NCBI GenBank assembly: GCA_965240325.2 | Contig: OZ251244.1 | Span: forward strand, 1-64,000 | DNA: 64,000 bases | From: Rebecca billardiae RCC1528 | Taxonomy: Eukaryota; Haptophyta | Reading direction: 5' to 3' | Shown: piece by piece, positions 21,838 to 30,489 of the stretch | How the letters are laid out: the number at the start of each line of letters is the position of its first letter | Numbering within the stretch: the first letter of the stretch is position 1 | Translations under genes and position numbers: made by a program | The notes under the pieces: model-generated | The model's input: the letters and a program-made list of their open reading frames with translations, nothing else | The model's database searches: none | Told to the model about the DNA's origin: nothing

Positions 21838-22275
21838 CGATTTTCGAGGTGGGCGTCGCACCCGGCGTGGACGGATGAATAATCCGCTGCCCCCTCGCGT
21901 GCGATCAGCCCAGGGGGTGCCCTCGGCAGCGCGCGTGGGCGCAGGCCATTATTCATTAGTATTCAGCCGGCGCGCAGCACCACGGCTGGTCGGCGGCGGC
22001 CCTCCTGCCAGTTATAAAACTCCGATTTTCGAGGTGGGCGTCGCACCCGGCGTGGACGGGTGAATAATCCGCTGCCCCCTCGCGTGCGATCAGCCCTGGG
22101 GGTGCCCTCGGCGGCGCACGCGGGCGCAGGCCATTATTCATTAGTATTCAGCCGGCGCGCGCCGCACCGCGCCTGCGGCGGCCAGCCTGGCGGTTATAAA
22201 AATCCGATTTTCGAGCAGAGCGTCGCACCCGGCGTGGACGGATGAATAATGCGCTGCCCCCTCGCGTGCGATCAG
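21838..22275. repeat. Tandem 183-bp units with TATA-like box and nested inverted repeats
   Basis: The unit start CCGATTTTCGAG recurs at 21838, 22022 and about 22204; the third unit is truncated near 22275. Units 2 and 3 are preceded by GTTATAAAA, unit 1 by a degenerate TTAAATAT. In each full unit GATGAATAAT pairs with ATTATTCATT about 75 bp later, and CGCTGCC pairs with GGCAGCG (unit 1) or GGCGGCG (unit 2, where the change gives a T/U-G wobble instead of a mismatch), around a CCCCC/GGGGG stem. Small open frames of about 62 codons are present, but the nested pairing suggests structured RNA or a cruciform element. No known RNA family is recognised. Confidence 0.65.
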
Positions 22276-25110
22276 CCATGCAGCGAGGTGGAGCAGCTTC
22301 CGCATCGCCGTCAGCTGAAGTCTCACGCGAACCGCCGCGTAGGCACGCCCCAGCCACCACAGCTGGCGAGCCGACCGTGGGCGCGCGCCGCGCTGCGAAC
22401 TGGCGCGCCTAGCGCGGGATGACGCACGTGGACACGCCCGACTGACGTCTCGACCGCCACGCGCCACGGCAACGGACGGCCGCTCCCTCGAAGCGAGGCG
22501 CGTGCGCGAGCAGCGGCACCCAGCAGCGTGCGCAGCACGGCAGTGATGGCGCGCAGTGGAGGCAGCTCTGACGAGGTGTAAGATGGGGGTGCGGGGGCGG
22601 GGGCGGGCTGGGCCGGCGCGTTGCGCTGGACACGACCGCTGCTCGCCGCCGCGATGATCGCGCTCGACAGTGCTTCGACAGTGCTCGTCGCGGCCGCCGC
22701 TGCAAGGCGCGCCCGCTCCTTCGACGTGAGGCGCGCGCGCGCCCGGCCGCACCGCAGTGGGACGGCCGTGCGCAGATGAGCTGGCGCTCACGCGCAATGA
22801 GGAGCGCCCTGATGCTTGCCGCGCGCTCACTACGCGGCCCACCAGGCGCAGGCTTGACGGAGGGTAAGATGGGGGGCCGGGGCGGGGGCAGCATCGACCG
22901 GTGCGAGGCGCTGGGCCGGCTGCGGCGCTCCACATCCGCAGCGCCCGGCCGCGCGGCCCGCCTCTCCGGCGCGGCCCAGCCAGCAGCGCTCGGCGGTAGC
23001 TGCCACAGCAGCAGCACCCGGCAGGCGGCGCCGCGCGCGCCGCGCGATCTGCTCGGGCGCGGAGCGGCAGCCTCGGTACCGCAGGAGCGTGCGCGGTGGG
23101 GCTCACACACGTCCCACCGTGCAAGAGCCGCGCAATTGGCAGCCGTGACGCGCCGCTCGGCGCGGCCGCGCCCCCGCCCTGACTGGGCCGCCCTTGCTGC
23201 ACGCTGGGATGCCCTCGCGGGCGTGGCCCGTTCACCCACCAACTCGGCCATCCAAGGGGCCAGATTGCCATGCTGTGCTGCGCCACGCGAAGCGCAACAG
23301 CACCTAGCCAGCCACAACGGCACAAGCCAGCTGCAGGTTTAGCAGAGAGAGGTGGCATTGCCACCTCTCTCGGCTGCAGTTGCTGAGTGGTCCGCGGGAC
23401 ACTCGCAGGCCGCGCTGCGACAGAGACCACAAATGGCGGCGGTGGGCGGCGAAGCGGGCGATGGCTGCTGATTCGACGGTGTGCACAAAGCATCAGCCAA
23501 GGCTCGTCGATAGACGCCCGCCATCGCCGCCTGCCTCCCCAAACCGCCCGGCGCGGCTATCGGACGGCCCGCGCCGCTCGCCGGAGACAGGTCGGATGGC
23601 GAGTGAGACTGGGCTGGGACAGATACGCACCTTGGGCTCGTGCGAGGCGCAGGGGCGGATACGGCGCTCCACGTACGCGCCTCCAGGCGCACGACCGCCT
23701 CGTCCGACGCGGGCTCGCGCCCATCTTGCGCCGCGGGATGCAGACTCGTGGGGAGAGGCCATGCTGATTCGCGCGCAGCCGCGACCAACGGTCGTCGGTG
23801 ACGTCGCGAAAAAATGATTACCACCGATATTCCAGGCGAGGGAAAAGTCAACTGGGCCTCGGAAGCCAGCATGGCGGCGCCGCTTCCCGGCCGTCCGCCG
23901 GAGGGCGGCTCTCGTGCGCGTCGCGTGCGCGCGCACGGCGCGGCCCAGTGGTGCGCGAGAGGATCCACGCGCCGTCGAAGCACGCGCCCAGAGCGCCGCT
24001 CACGACGTCCCACGCGCTGCCATCGCGACAGTGCGCGGCGGCGCGAGCGCACCGCCACTCCCCTCGCTCGGCCGCGCTGCCACGCAAACGCAGCCGGCCG
24101 CGCGCGGCCGCGCGGGTGCACGGCCGAGCGGCCGAGTGCGCGTACTGGGGGGATGCACTCGCGTTTCCGTCGCTTGCACGACGCAGCACAGTGCGCGGTG
24201 CCCGTCAGCAACGCGTGAACAGCTGCCAAGTCTGCGCGCAGAGCTCGGCCCGGCGGCGTCCAACATGTAGACTGCTCTTCTGCTGCTCGCCACTGCCGAC
24301 CCGCGCTGACCGCGCTGGGGTGTGCTGGTCTCGGTCGCCACGTGCACGCGTCCCTGTAAGGGGCGGCCGCGCCTTCGACGTGAGGCGCGTGCGCGACCAG
24401 CGGCCTGCAGCAGCTGCGCGTAGGCGGCTCACTGCAGTGATGGTGCGCACTAGAGGCAGCTCGGACGAGGTGGAAGATGGGGGCGCGGGGGCGGAGGCAG
24501 GCTGGGCCGGTGCGTGACGCCAGCCACGCGGCCGCAACGCTCTCGTGCCACGCGCCGCCGAGCGGCATGCGCTGCGGTCGCTCGGCTGGCCCACCCCACG
24601 CGTCGCCATCGCGCGGGCGGACGCTGGCGATGGCTGCGCTTGACTAGACGATGCGCACGGCGCGGCTAAGCCTCGCCAGCAGACGCCTGTCGTCGCTGAT
24701 CCGCCGCCCAGCCCGCCCCACCAAGACTGCACCCAGACGAGGGCGGCCGGCCAGGCGCGAGTGGCGATGGCGTGACTTCCAGCGCGGTGGGATAGGGCGG
24801 CGTCTGTGCGACTGGTGCTCACCGCCGCTGACCCGAAATGATCGCTCTCGGGTGTGCTCGTCTCGACCGCCACGTGCCCGCGCTCGCGGCGAGGCGCGCC
24901 CGCTCTCTCGACGTGAGGCGCGAGCAGCTGCACTGCAGTGGGCGCGTATATCGTACGCGGGACTGCTGTGCGCCGAGAGCGGTTGCAGCTCACTACGCGC
25001 ACCAGGCGCAGGTTGGATGAAGGGCAAGATGGGGGGCCGGGGCGGGGGCAGCTTCGACGAGGACGAGGCGCTGGGTCGGCTGCTGCGCTCCCTGGCGCAC
25101 CGTGCCCGCC
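22276..25110. repeat. Cluster of decayed ~250-bp repeat modules
   Basis: Degenerate copies end at about 22625, 22960, 24520 and 25100, each with a GACGAGGTGTAAGATGGGG-like or GGGTAAGATGGGGGGCC-like core followed by CGGGGGC and GCTGGGCCGG. Upstream parts share CTTCGACGTGAGGCGCG and GCAGTG(A/G)(T/G)GG-type landmarks, and 23590-23720 is a related, weaker copy. Minus-strand peptides such as HLVRAAS recur between copies, so an ancient coding origin is possible, but frames are broken and not conserved. No gene can be supported in this interval. Confidence 0.65.
23331..23379. repeat. Near-perfect palindrome
   Basis: Thirteen-base arms at 23345-23357 and 23359-23371 (GAGAGAGGTGGCA and its complement) are separated by one base. 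Outer CTGCAG sites at 23331-23336 and 23374-23379 extend the symmetry with a small asymmetric gap. It could extrude as a cruciform or mark an old insertion junction. Confidence 0.8.
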
Positions 25111-25631
25111 TCTCCGGCGCAGGCTAGTTCGCGTCGGCCGACTCAGCAGCAGTAAGTACTCTGCGCAGCAGCGGCACTTGGCTGGCGCGCGCTCAGCTCG
25201 GTCGCCGGCGCGGCCACGGCAGCCCTTGTGCAGCAGGCGGAGCGCGCGCAGTCGTGCGCGGATACAGCCAATAAATATAAATTCGACGCGATCGACGACG
25301 ACGATGACGGATATGTGTACCGGACGCAGCCAAGGCTCACGTCGTCGAATCGGCGTCGTCGATATAGACGCGCCCGTCATCGCCCGGCGCGCCGCCTGCC
25401 CGCCCATTATAAACCGCCGTCGCCCTGCGCTGCTATCGGATAATTTATAAGCGGTCCGCGCGCGCGCTGATAAGTAGTATCGGACATATGGTCCTGACGA
25501 CGCAGCTTGTCATGGCCCGACGACAGCGTATACTGTAGTTTGCCAGTAGTGCTCCCGCGCTGGACCGACTCGGCGTAGTCGTATACAGCTGCTTGCTGCT
25601 GCTGAGGGCTGCTGCCGCTGCTGCGCGCTCC
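25111..25631. other. Intergenic, no gene; 3' flank of the XK-related gene
   Basis: The region is mixed in composition with AT-richer islands (GCCAATAAATATAAATTC near 25270, CGGATAATTTATAAGCGG near 25436). It lies downstream of the minus-strand gene ending at 25632, so 3' processing signals for that gene probably sit here. Nothing else is recognised. Confidence 0.4.
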
Positions 25632-27242
25632 TCAGAGCAGCGCCAGCGCCTCGCTCTGATGCTTCGCCTTGGCGCGCAGCACGGCGGCTGCGCCCAGCCG
25701 GCCCAGCCAGCACACGCCAAACAGACACGCTGCGCCCACCAGCAAGCCGGTGGGCTGCGCTGCGCGCCAGGGCGACGGCGCGCCGAGCGCGGCGGCGCCG
25801 AGCGCGAGCTCGACCGCCGCCGTCCACGCGACGATGCGCGCTTCGCCGCGCGCGCTGGTGACGTCCCGCAGCAGCACAATGGGCGTGGCGGCGTAGTAGA
25901 GGAAGGACCAGAGCACTGCATAGCCCCACGCCCCACACCCGCTCTCGTCCTCCAGCGCGAAGCGTGCAAGGGCGACGAGCACGGCAAACGCGCCGAGCAG
26001 CGGCGGCGCCAGCCAGTTGCCGAAAGCGCAGCCGAACAGCGCGATCGGCAGCGCGCGGCTCACCACGCCGAGCGGACCGAGCGTGCGCGCCGCCCACACC
26101 GCGCCGCCCCCGCTGCCGTCGCGCGCGCCAGGGTAGTGCGAGGTGCGCATATCGTCGGCGCGGACGTCGGCTAGCACGAGGCTCATGCCCGCGACGGAGA
26201 CGGCGAGCGAGACCCACGACAGCGCCGACGCGCGCTCCGCGCCCGGCCACAGCAGCACGCACCCCTGCACGAACACCTGCGGCGCCGCCTCGAGTGCCAC
26301 CTCAAACTGCTTGAGGCCGAGCACATCCTCTGCCTTAGCCGGGTCGACGTGCTCGCCGCGCCACACGCGCAGCACCGCAGCGTGCACGGCGCCGAGCTGC
26401 AGCACGCTCGTCACGGCCGCCCCTGCGCGCTCGCTCCAGCTCCCGCCCCTGCCAATGATCATGTTGTCCCCCCACACGCCGATGCCGAGCGCCGCCAGCG
26501 TGTTCAGCCCGACGCAGCCGAGTGCGATCGCCGCCCAGCCGTGCTGGCCGCAGCGGTACCACTCGGTCGCGAGCAGCACGTCCGTCACGCCGTCTGTGGT
26601 TGCGAGCAGCGCGCCGCCGAGCATCATTACCGCCTTCGTGAAGGGCTTTCGGCCGCCGCGGCGATACGTCCGCATCACCAGCCAGCCCATGGCCATGGCG
26701 CCCGCCGCGGCCAGGAGCACCACCGCCGCAAGGCAGAGCTTCTCGAGCACCGTCTCGGGCGAGCGGAGGAAGTGCTTGTCCTCCCGGCCGATGCGCTGGA
26801 GGCACATCGCCGTCTCCAGCCGCTCATCGTGCGCCTCGGGCTCGCCCGCATCGCCCTCCGTCGGCAGCGTCTCGTCTGCAGCCGCGGGGGCGCTCGGCTC
26901 GCGCGCCGGGCGGTTGGGCGGCGGCGGCGGGGCAGGCGCGGCCGCGTGCTCGGTGGTGTTGTCGGATGACTTCGCGTCGTCTTGGGGCGTGGCAGCGGCC
27001 GTCGCGTTCGTCTCGCACGCGCCGCCGTCACACGCCGCCGCCTTCGCGCCGTCGTGCAGCTCGTCAGCCGCGGCCGCCGCGAGCAGGGCGCGCGCTCGCG
27101 CGTGACGCGTAGTGTGCGCCGAGCGCGCAGCCGCCGCGTCGCCGAGCGGCAGGGCGAGGAGCGGCGCGGGCACGCACGCGAGCGCGAGCACGAGCAGCGG
27201 GGCCACGCGCGCAGCCGAGATGCGCGAGGTGCCGAGGGCCAT
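25632..27242 (-). CDS. XK-related (XKR) family membrane protein, 536 aa
   Basis: The single-exon gene starts at 27242 with a hydrophobic leader (APLLVLALACVPAPLLALP) that looks like a signal peptide, then an Ala/Pro-rich spacer to about residue 140. The XK core follows: LATTDGVTDVLLATEWY (the family's D-x-x-x-D membrane helix), LKQFEVALEAAPQVFVQG (the conserved E-A-x-P-Q-x-x-x-Q segment) and SLAVSVAGMSLVLADVR. Around eight to ten further hydrophobic segments reach the C-terminus. Animal XK-related proteins include plasma-membrane phospholipid scramblases (XKR4, 8, 9) and the XK blood-group protein; algal members have no assigned role that I know. The extracytoplasmic N-terminal extension is unusual. 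The family call is firm; scramblase activity is inference. Confidence 0.82.
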   Translation of the reverse strand: MALGTSRISAARVAPLLVLALACVPAPLLALPLGDAAAARSAHTTRHARARALLAAAAADELHDGAKAAACDGGACETNATAAATPQDDAKSSDNTTEHAAAPAPPPPPNRPAREPSAPAAADETLPTEGDAGEPEAHDERLETAMCLQRIGREDKHFLRSPETVLEKLCLAAVVLLAAAGAMAMGWLVMRTYRRGGRKPFTKAVMMLGGALLATTDGVTDVLLATEWYRCGQHGWAAIALGCVGLNTLAALGIGVWGDNMIIGRGGSWSERAGAAVTSVLQLGAVHAAVLRVWRGEHVDPAKAEDVLGLKQFEVALEAAPQVFVQGCVLLWPGAERASALSWVSLAVSVAGMSLVLADVRADDMRTSHYPGARDGSGGGAVWAARTLGPLGVVSRALPIALFGCAFGNWLAPPLLGAFAVLVALARFALEDESGCGAWGYAVLWSFLYYAATPIVLLRDVTSARGEARIVAWTAAVELALGAAALGAPSPWRAAQPTGLLVGAACLFGVCWLGRLGAAAVLRAKAKHQSEALALL

Positions 27243-27514
27243 GCGTTCGCGGGCCGTGGCCGGAAGGTTGAGACGCTCACTGTATTGATGACGACGATCG
27301 ATATATATGAATACGACGCCTGTATTCTTTATAAGATTCGTTCGAGGACGAATCCAGCGCAGCAGGCCGAGCGCAGGCGCTGGGCTACCTGGGTATGTTG
27401 GTCTTGGTGGCCTCTTTCAGTGGCTGTCCGGAAGGGCTTGGGCAGGACTGAGCATCGACGGCGGTGATGATATGCGCGGGCGCCTACAAGTAGTCATCAT
27501 CCCCACGTCGACGG

Positions 27515-30331
27515 CTAGTCCTCGCCCCCGTCCACCACGAGCGCGGGCGGCGCCGGCCGGCCGCCCGCGCCGCCGCGCGGCGGCGGCGGCGAGTGGCCGG
27601 CGCGCGGCGACGCGAGCGCGCCGCCCGCCTCGCGGCCGGCGCGCGGCGGCGTCTGCGCGCGCTGCCGCTGCGCGCGCACCGCGCCCAGCTCGAGGCTCAG
27701 CGCGCCGCTGTGCCGCGCGTCGACGAGCGCGCGCGCCGCGGCGGAGAGCGAGTGCATGGACGGCAGCGCGCCCTCGAGCTCGTGCCGCCGCGCGTCGCCC
27801 TCGCCGCCGCCCGGCGCGGCGGCGCGCCGCGGCGGCGTGCCGCCGAGCAGCGCGCCGACGCCGCCCGCCTGCGACGCGCGCTTGAGCGTGCGGCCCGCGG
27901 GCACGCCGAGCGCGCCGCTCGCGCCCGCGTCCGAGCCCGGCGCGCCGCCGCCGCCGCCGCCGCCGCCCATCAGCCCGGCGCGCGCGAGCTTGGCCGCCAG
28001 CTGCTCCGCCGCGAGCACGTGCGGCCCGCGCCGCTCCGTCTGGTAGGGCGGCTCGAGCGCGTAGCCCTTGGCGTACTCGTGCTCCGAGCACACCCGGGGC
28101 GAGGAGGGGCGCGCCGGGCTGAACTGGTCGCGCGCGCGCCCGCCGCCGCGCGGCGCGCTCGCCGGCCGGCGCGCGCGGCGCGCGCGCGCGGCGTGCACGG
28201 CGGGCGAGCGCAGCCCGGCGGTGGGCGCGCGCTCCGCGCCCTCGCGCGGCGCCGCGTCGGGCAGCAGGCCGGCCGCGCGCCCCGGCTGCGCGAGCGCGGC
28301 CTGCGCGCCCTCGGCCGAGCCGTTGCGCGCGCCGTGCCCGCGCGGGCTCGCGCGCCGCCCGCGCCACAGCGCGGCGTGCGCGTCCGCCGAGTCGAGCCCG
28401 GCGGGCGCGGCGCGCGCGCGCGGCGAGTCGTGCGCGGCGCGCGCGCGCGCCGCCTCCCTCCGCGCGGCCGCGGCCTGCAGCTGCTCGTCGAGCGCGAGCG
28501 CGAGCGCCGCGCCGGGCGCGCTCGCCGTGCGGCCCGCGCCGGGCGAGCGGCCGCGGCGCAGCGAGGCGTGCCGCCCCGCGCTCGAGAGCCCGGCCACGTC
28601 CGCGCCCGGCGGCGGCGGCGCGGCGCGGCGGCGCGGCGCGTCCTCGCCGGCGCCGCCGGCGCGGCCCGCCCAGTCCGCGCCGCCGTACTCGGCGGCGCGC
28701 GCGGCCGCGGCCGCGCCGCCGCGCGCCGCGGGCGTGGGCGCGGCCGCGCCCGCCTCGAGGTGCGACGCGCCGCCCCAGCACCCCGCGCCGTGCCGCCGCT
28801 CGCGCCGCCGCCGCGCGTCCGCGCCGCCGCCGCCCTCCTCGCCGCCGCCGCCGCCCTCGCCCTCGCCCTCCCAGCCCCACAGCCGCGTGCGGCGCAGCGG
28901 GTTGCTTGCGCCCGCGGCCGGCTGGCCGCGCGCCTGCCTGCGCTGTAGCTCGAGCAGCGCGCGCGCCGCGGCGAGCGAGCCCGCGGGGATGCCCGCCGCG
29001 CCGGCGGCGCGCGCGCCCGGCGGCGCGCGCGCGCCCGCAAAGTGCTCCGGCGCGTCCGCCGAGAGCGCCGACGCCGCGTGCGCGCCGCCGCTCGCCTCGA
29101 AGCGCGTGCGCGTGCGCGGCCGCCCGTGCGGCAGCCCGAGCCCGCCCCCCTCCTGCCGCTCGCGCGCGTCCAACTCGGAGGTGGACGCGCCCGCCGCGCC
29201 GACGAACGGGCCGGTGCGCGGCGCGAAGGGCTCCGCCTCGGCGGCGCCGCCGGGCCCGTGGTCCAGCGCCGCGCCCATCACCGACGCGCGCGCGCCCGCG
29301 CCGCCGCGCGCGCGCAGCGGCCGCTGCGGCTGCGCGCCGCCGCCGCCGCCGCCCGGCGGTTGGCGCGCGCCCGCCGCGTCGGCGCCGTACAGCGCGCCGC
29401 CGCGGTGCGCGACGCGCGCGGCGTGCGCGTCCCACAGCTCGGCGTGCGCGCGCGCGTACGCGCCCCAGCCCTCGGGCGCGCCGGCGCTCGTGTGCGTCGG
29501 CGAGCGCGCCGCGCCGTCGGGCCACACGCCGGGCGCGCGCCCGCGGCCGCCGCCGTGCGCGGCCGCGGCCGCCTTCGCCTCGCCGTCCGCGCGCGCCGCC
29601 GAGACGCCGGCGGGGCGCGGCGTGCGCGGCGCGCCGTCGGCGCCGGGCGGCGTGGGCGCGCGCGCGTGCGCGTCGGTCAGCCGCCCCTCCCACACCGCGC
29701 CGCGCGTGTGCGCGCGCGCGGCGTGGAAGAAGGACGGCGCGTCGTTGGACGTGAGGCCGAGCCCGTGCGCAGCGCCCGAGTGCGCGTGCACAATGTGCAG
29801 CCGCTTGCCGCCCGACGGGACGGCGGGCTGCGAGCGGTGCGCGGGGGGCACGAGCGACGCGGGCAGCGGCGAGTGCAGGTCGCGCGCGCGCGCGCTCGCC
29901 GCGGGCGAGCCGGCGTCGGACGCGGACGCGGACGCGGCGGCCGAGCGGCCGCGCGGCGTGCGCGCGCCGCCGCGCTCGCTGAGCGCCTCGGTGCGCACGC
30001 CCGCCGCGTCCCAGTGCGGGTCGGGCGTGAGCGCGGCGACGAGCGGCGGCACCTCGCCGCCCCACGCGAGCAGCCCGCCGCCCGCCTCCTCGCCGCCGCC
30101 GCCGACCACGCGCGCCGAGCCGCCAAACGCGCGCTCGCGCGACGCGCGGAACGCGCCCGAGCCGCGCGCGGACGCGCGCGCCTCGTCGCGCTCGGCGCGC
30201 GCGCTCGAGGGCACGCCCGCCGCGTCGGCGTCGGGCCGCGGCGGCGCGGACATCGAGCGGCGCGGCGACTTGGACGCGTCGCGGCCGACCATCGAGAGCC
30301 GCTTGGGCGAGCGCGGCAGCGAGAGGTCCAT
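27515..30331 (-). CDS. Large disordered Ala/Gly/Arg/Pro-rich protein, 938 aa
   Basis: One uninterrupted frame runs from 30331 to 27515. I recognise no domain. The N-terminus is rich in basic-Ser-Pro sites (PRSPKRLSM, SKSPRRSMS), and SP/TP motifs (ARTPRGRS, RRASPRGHG, DQFSPARPSSPR) recur throughout, suggesting a phosphoregulated, intrinsically disordered protein. A slightly more ordered section near residues 750-800 contains CSEHEYAKGYALEPPYQTERRGPH, given here in pieces: CSEHEYAKGYALEP then PYQTERRGPH. Other frames are also open because of composition, but this frame has an ATG in reasonable context, a stop close to the next gene's spacing and a codon pattern with G/C third positions. Location and partners are unknown. 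In-frame introns could be hidden inside. Confidence 0.55.
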   Translation of the reverse strand: MDLSLPRSPKRLSMVGRDASKSPRRSMSAPPRPDADAAGVPSSARAERDEARASARGSGAFRASRERAFGGSARVVGGGGEEAGGGLLAWGGEVPPLVAALTPDPHWDAAGVRTEALSERGGARTPRGRSAAASASASDAGSPAASARARDLHSPLPASLVPPAHRSQPAVPSGGKRLHIVHAHSGAAHGLGLTSNDAPSFFHAARAHTRGAVWEGRLTDAHARAPTPPGADGAPRTPRPAGVSAARADGEAKAAAAAHGGGRGRAPGVWPDGAARSPTHTSAGAPEGWGAYARAHAELWDAHAARVAHRGGALYGADAAGARQPPGGGGGGAQPQRPLRARGGAGARASVMGAALDHGPGGAAEAEPFAPRTGPFVGAAGASTSELDARERQEGGGLGLPHGRPRTRTRFEASGGAHAASALSADAPEHFAGARAPPGARAAGAAGIPAGSLAAARALLELQRRQARGQPAAGASNPLRRTRLWGWEGEGEGGGGGEEGGGGADARRRRERRHGAGCWGGASHLEAGAAAPTPAARGGAAAAARAAEYGGADWAGRAGGAGEDAPRRRAAPPPPGADVAGLSSAGRHASLRRGRSPGAGRTASAPGAALALALDEQLQAAAARREAARARAAHDSPRARAAPAGLDSADAHAALWRGRRASPRGHGARNGSAEGAQAALAQPGRAAGLLPDAAPREGAERAPTAGLRSPAVHAARARRARRPASAPRGGGRARDQFSPARPSSPRVCSEHEYAKGYALEPPYQTERRGPHVLAAEQLAAKLARAGLMGGGGGGGGAPGSDAGASGALGVPAGRTLKRASQAGGVGALLGGTPPRRAAAPGGGEGDARRHELEGALPSMHSLSAAARALVDARHSGALSLELGAVRAQRQRAQTPPRAGREAGGALASPRAGHSPPPPRGGAGGRPAPPALVVDGGED

Positions 30332-30489
30332 GCTGCCGCTCGGCTTTGGCCCAAAATTTGGGCGGACGACTCGAAACAGCCGTTCGTTTGCTGACGTTAC
30401 ACCGCCTTCTATTCGTGGTCGGACCTAGGACCGTTACGCCGTGCACTCTGATCTATCAGCTATTCGTCAGCTGTCGTCAGCATACGTGG

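Noticed and set aside
22141-23493. Minus-strand 450-residue frame in the module cluster
   Set aside because: It runs across tandem units and several decayed module copies, with no domain and with frames not conserved among copies.
28906-30428. Plus-strand long frames opposite the disordered protein at 27515-30331
   Set aside because: They are extremely Arg/Ala-rich shadows typical of GC-rich DNA; the minus-strand frame has SP-type motifs and a better start, though even that gene is only moderately supported.
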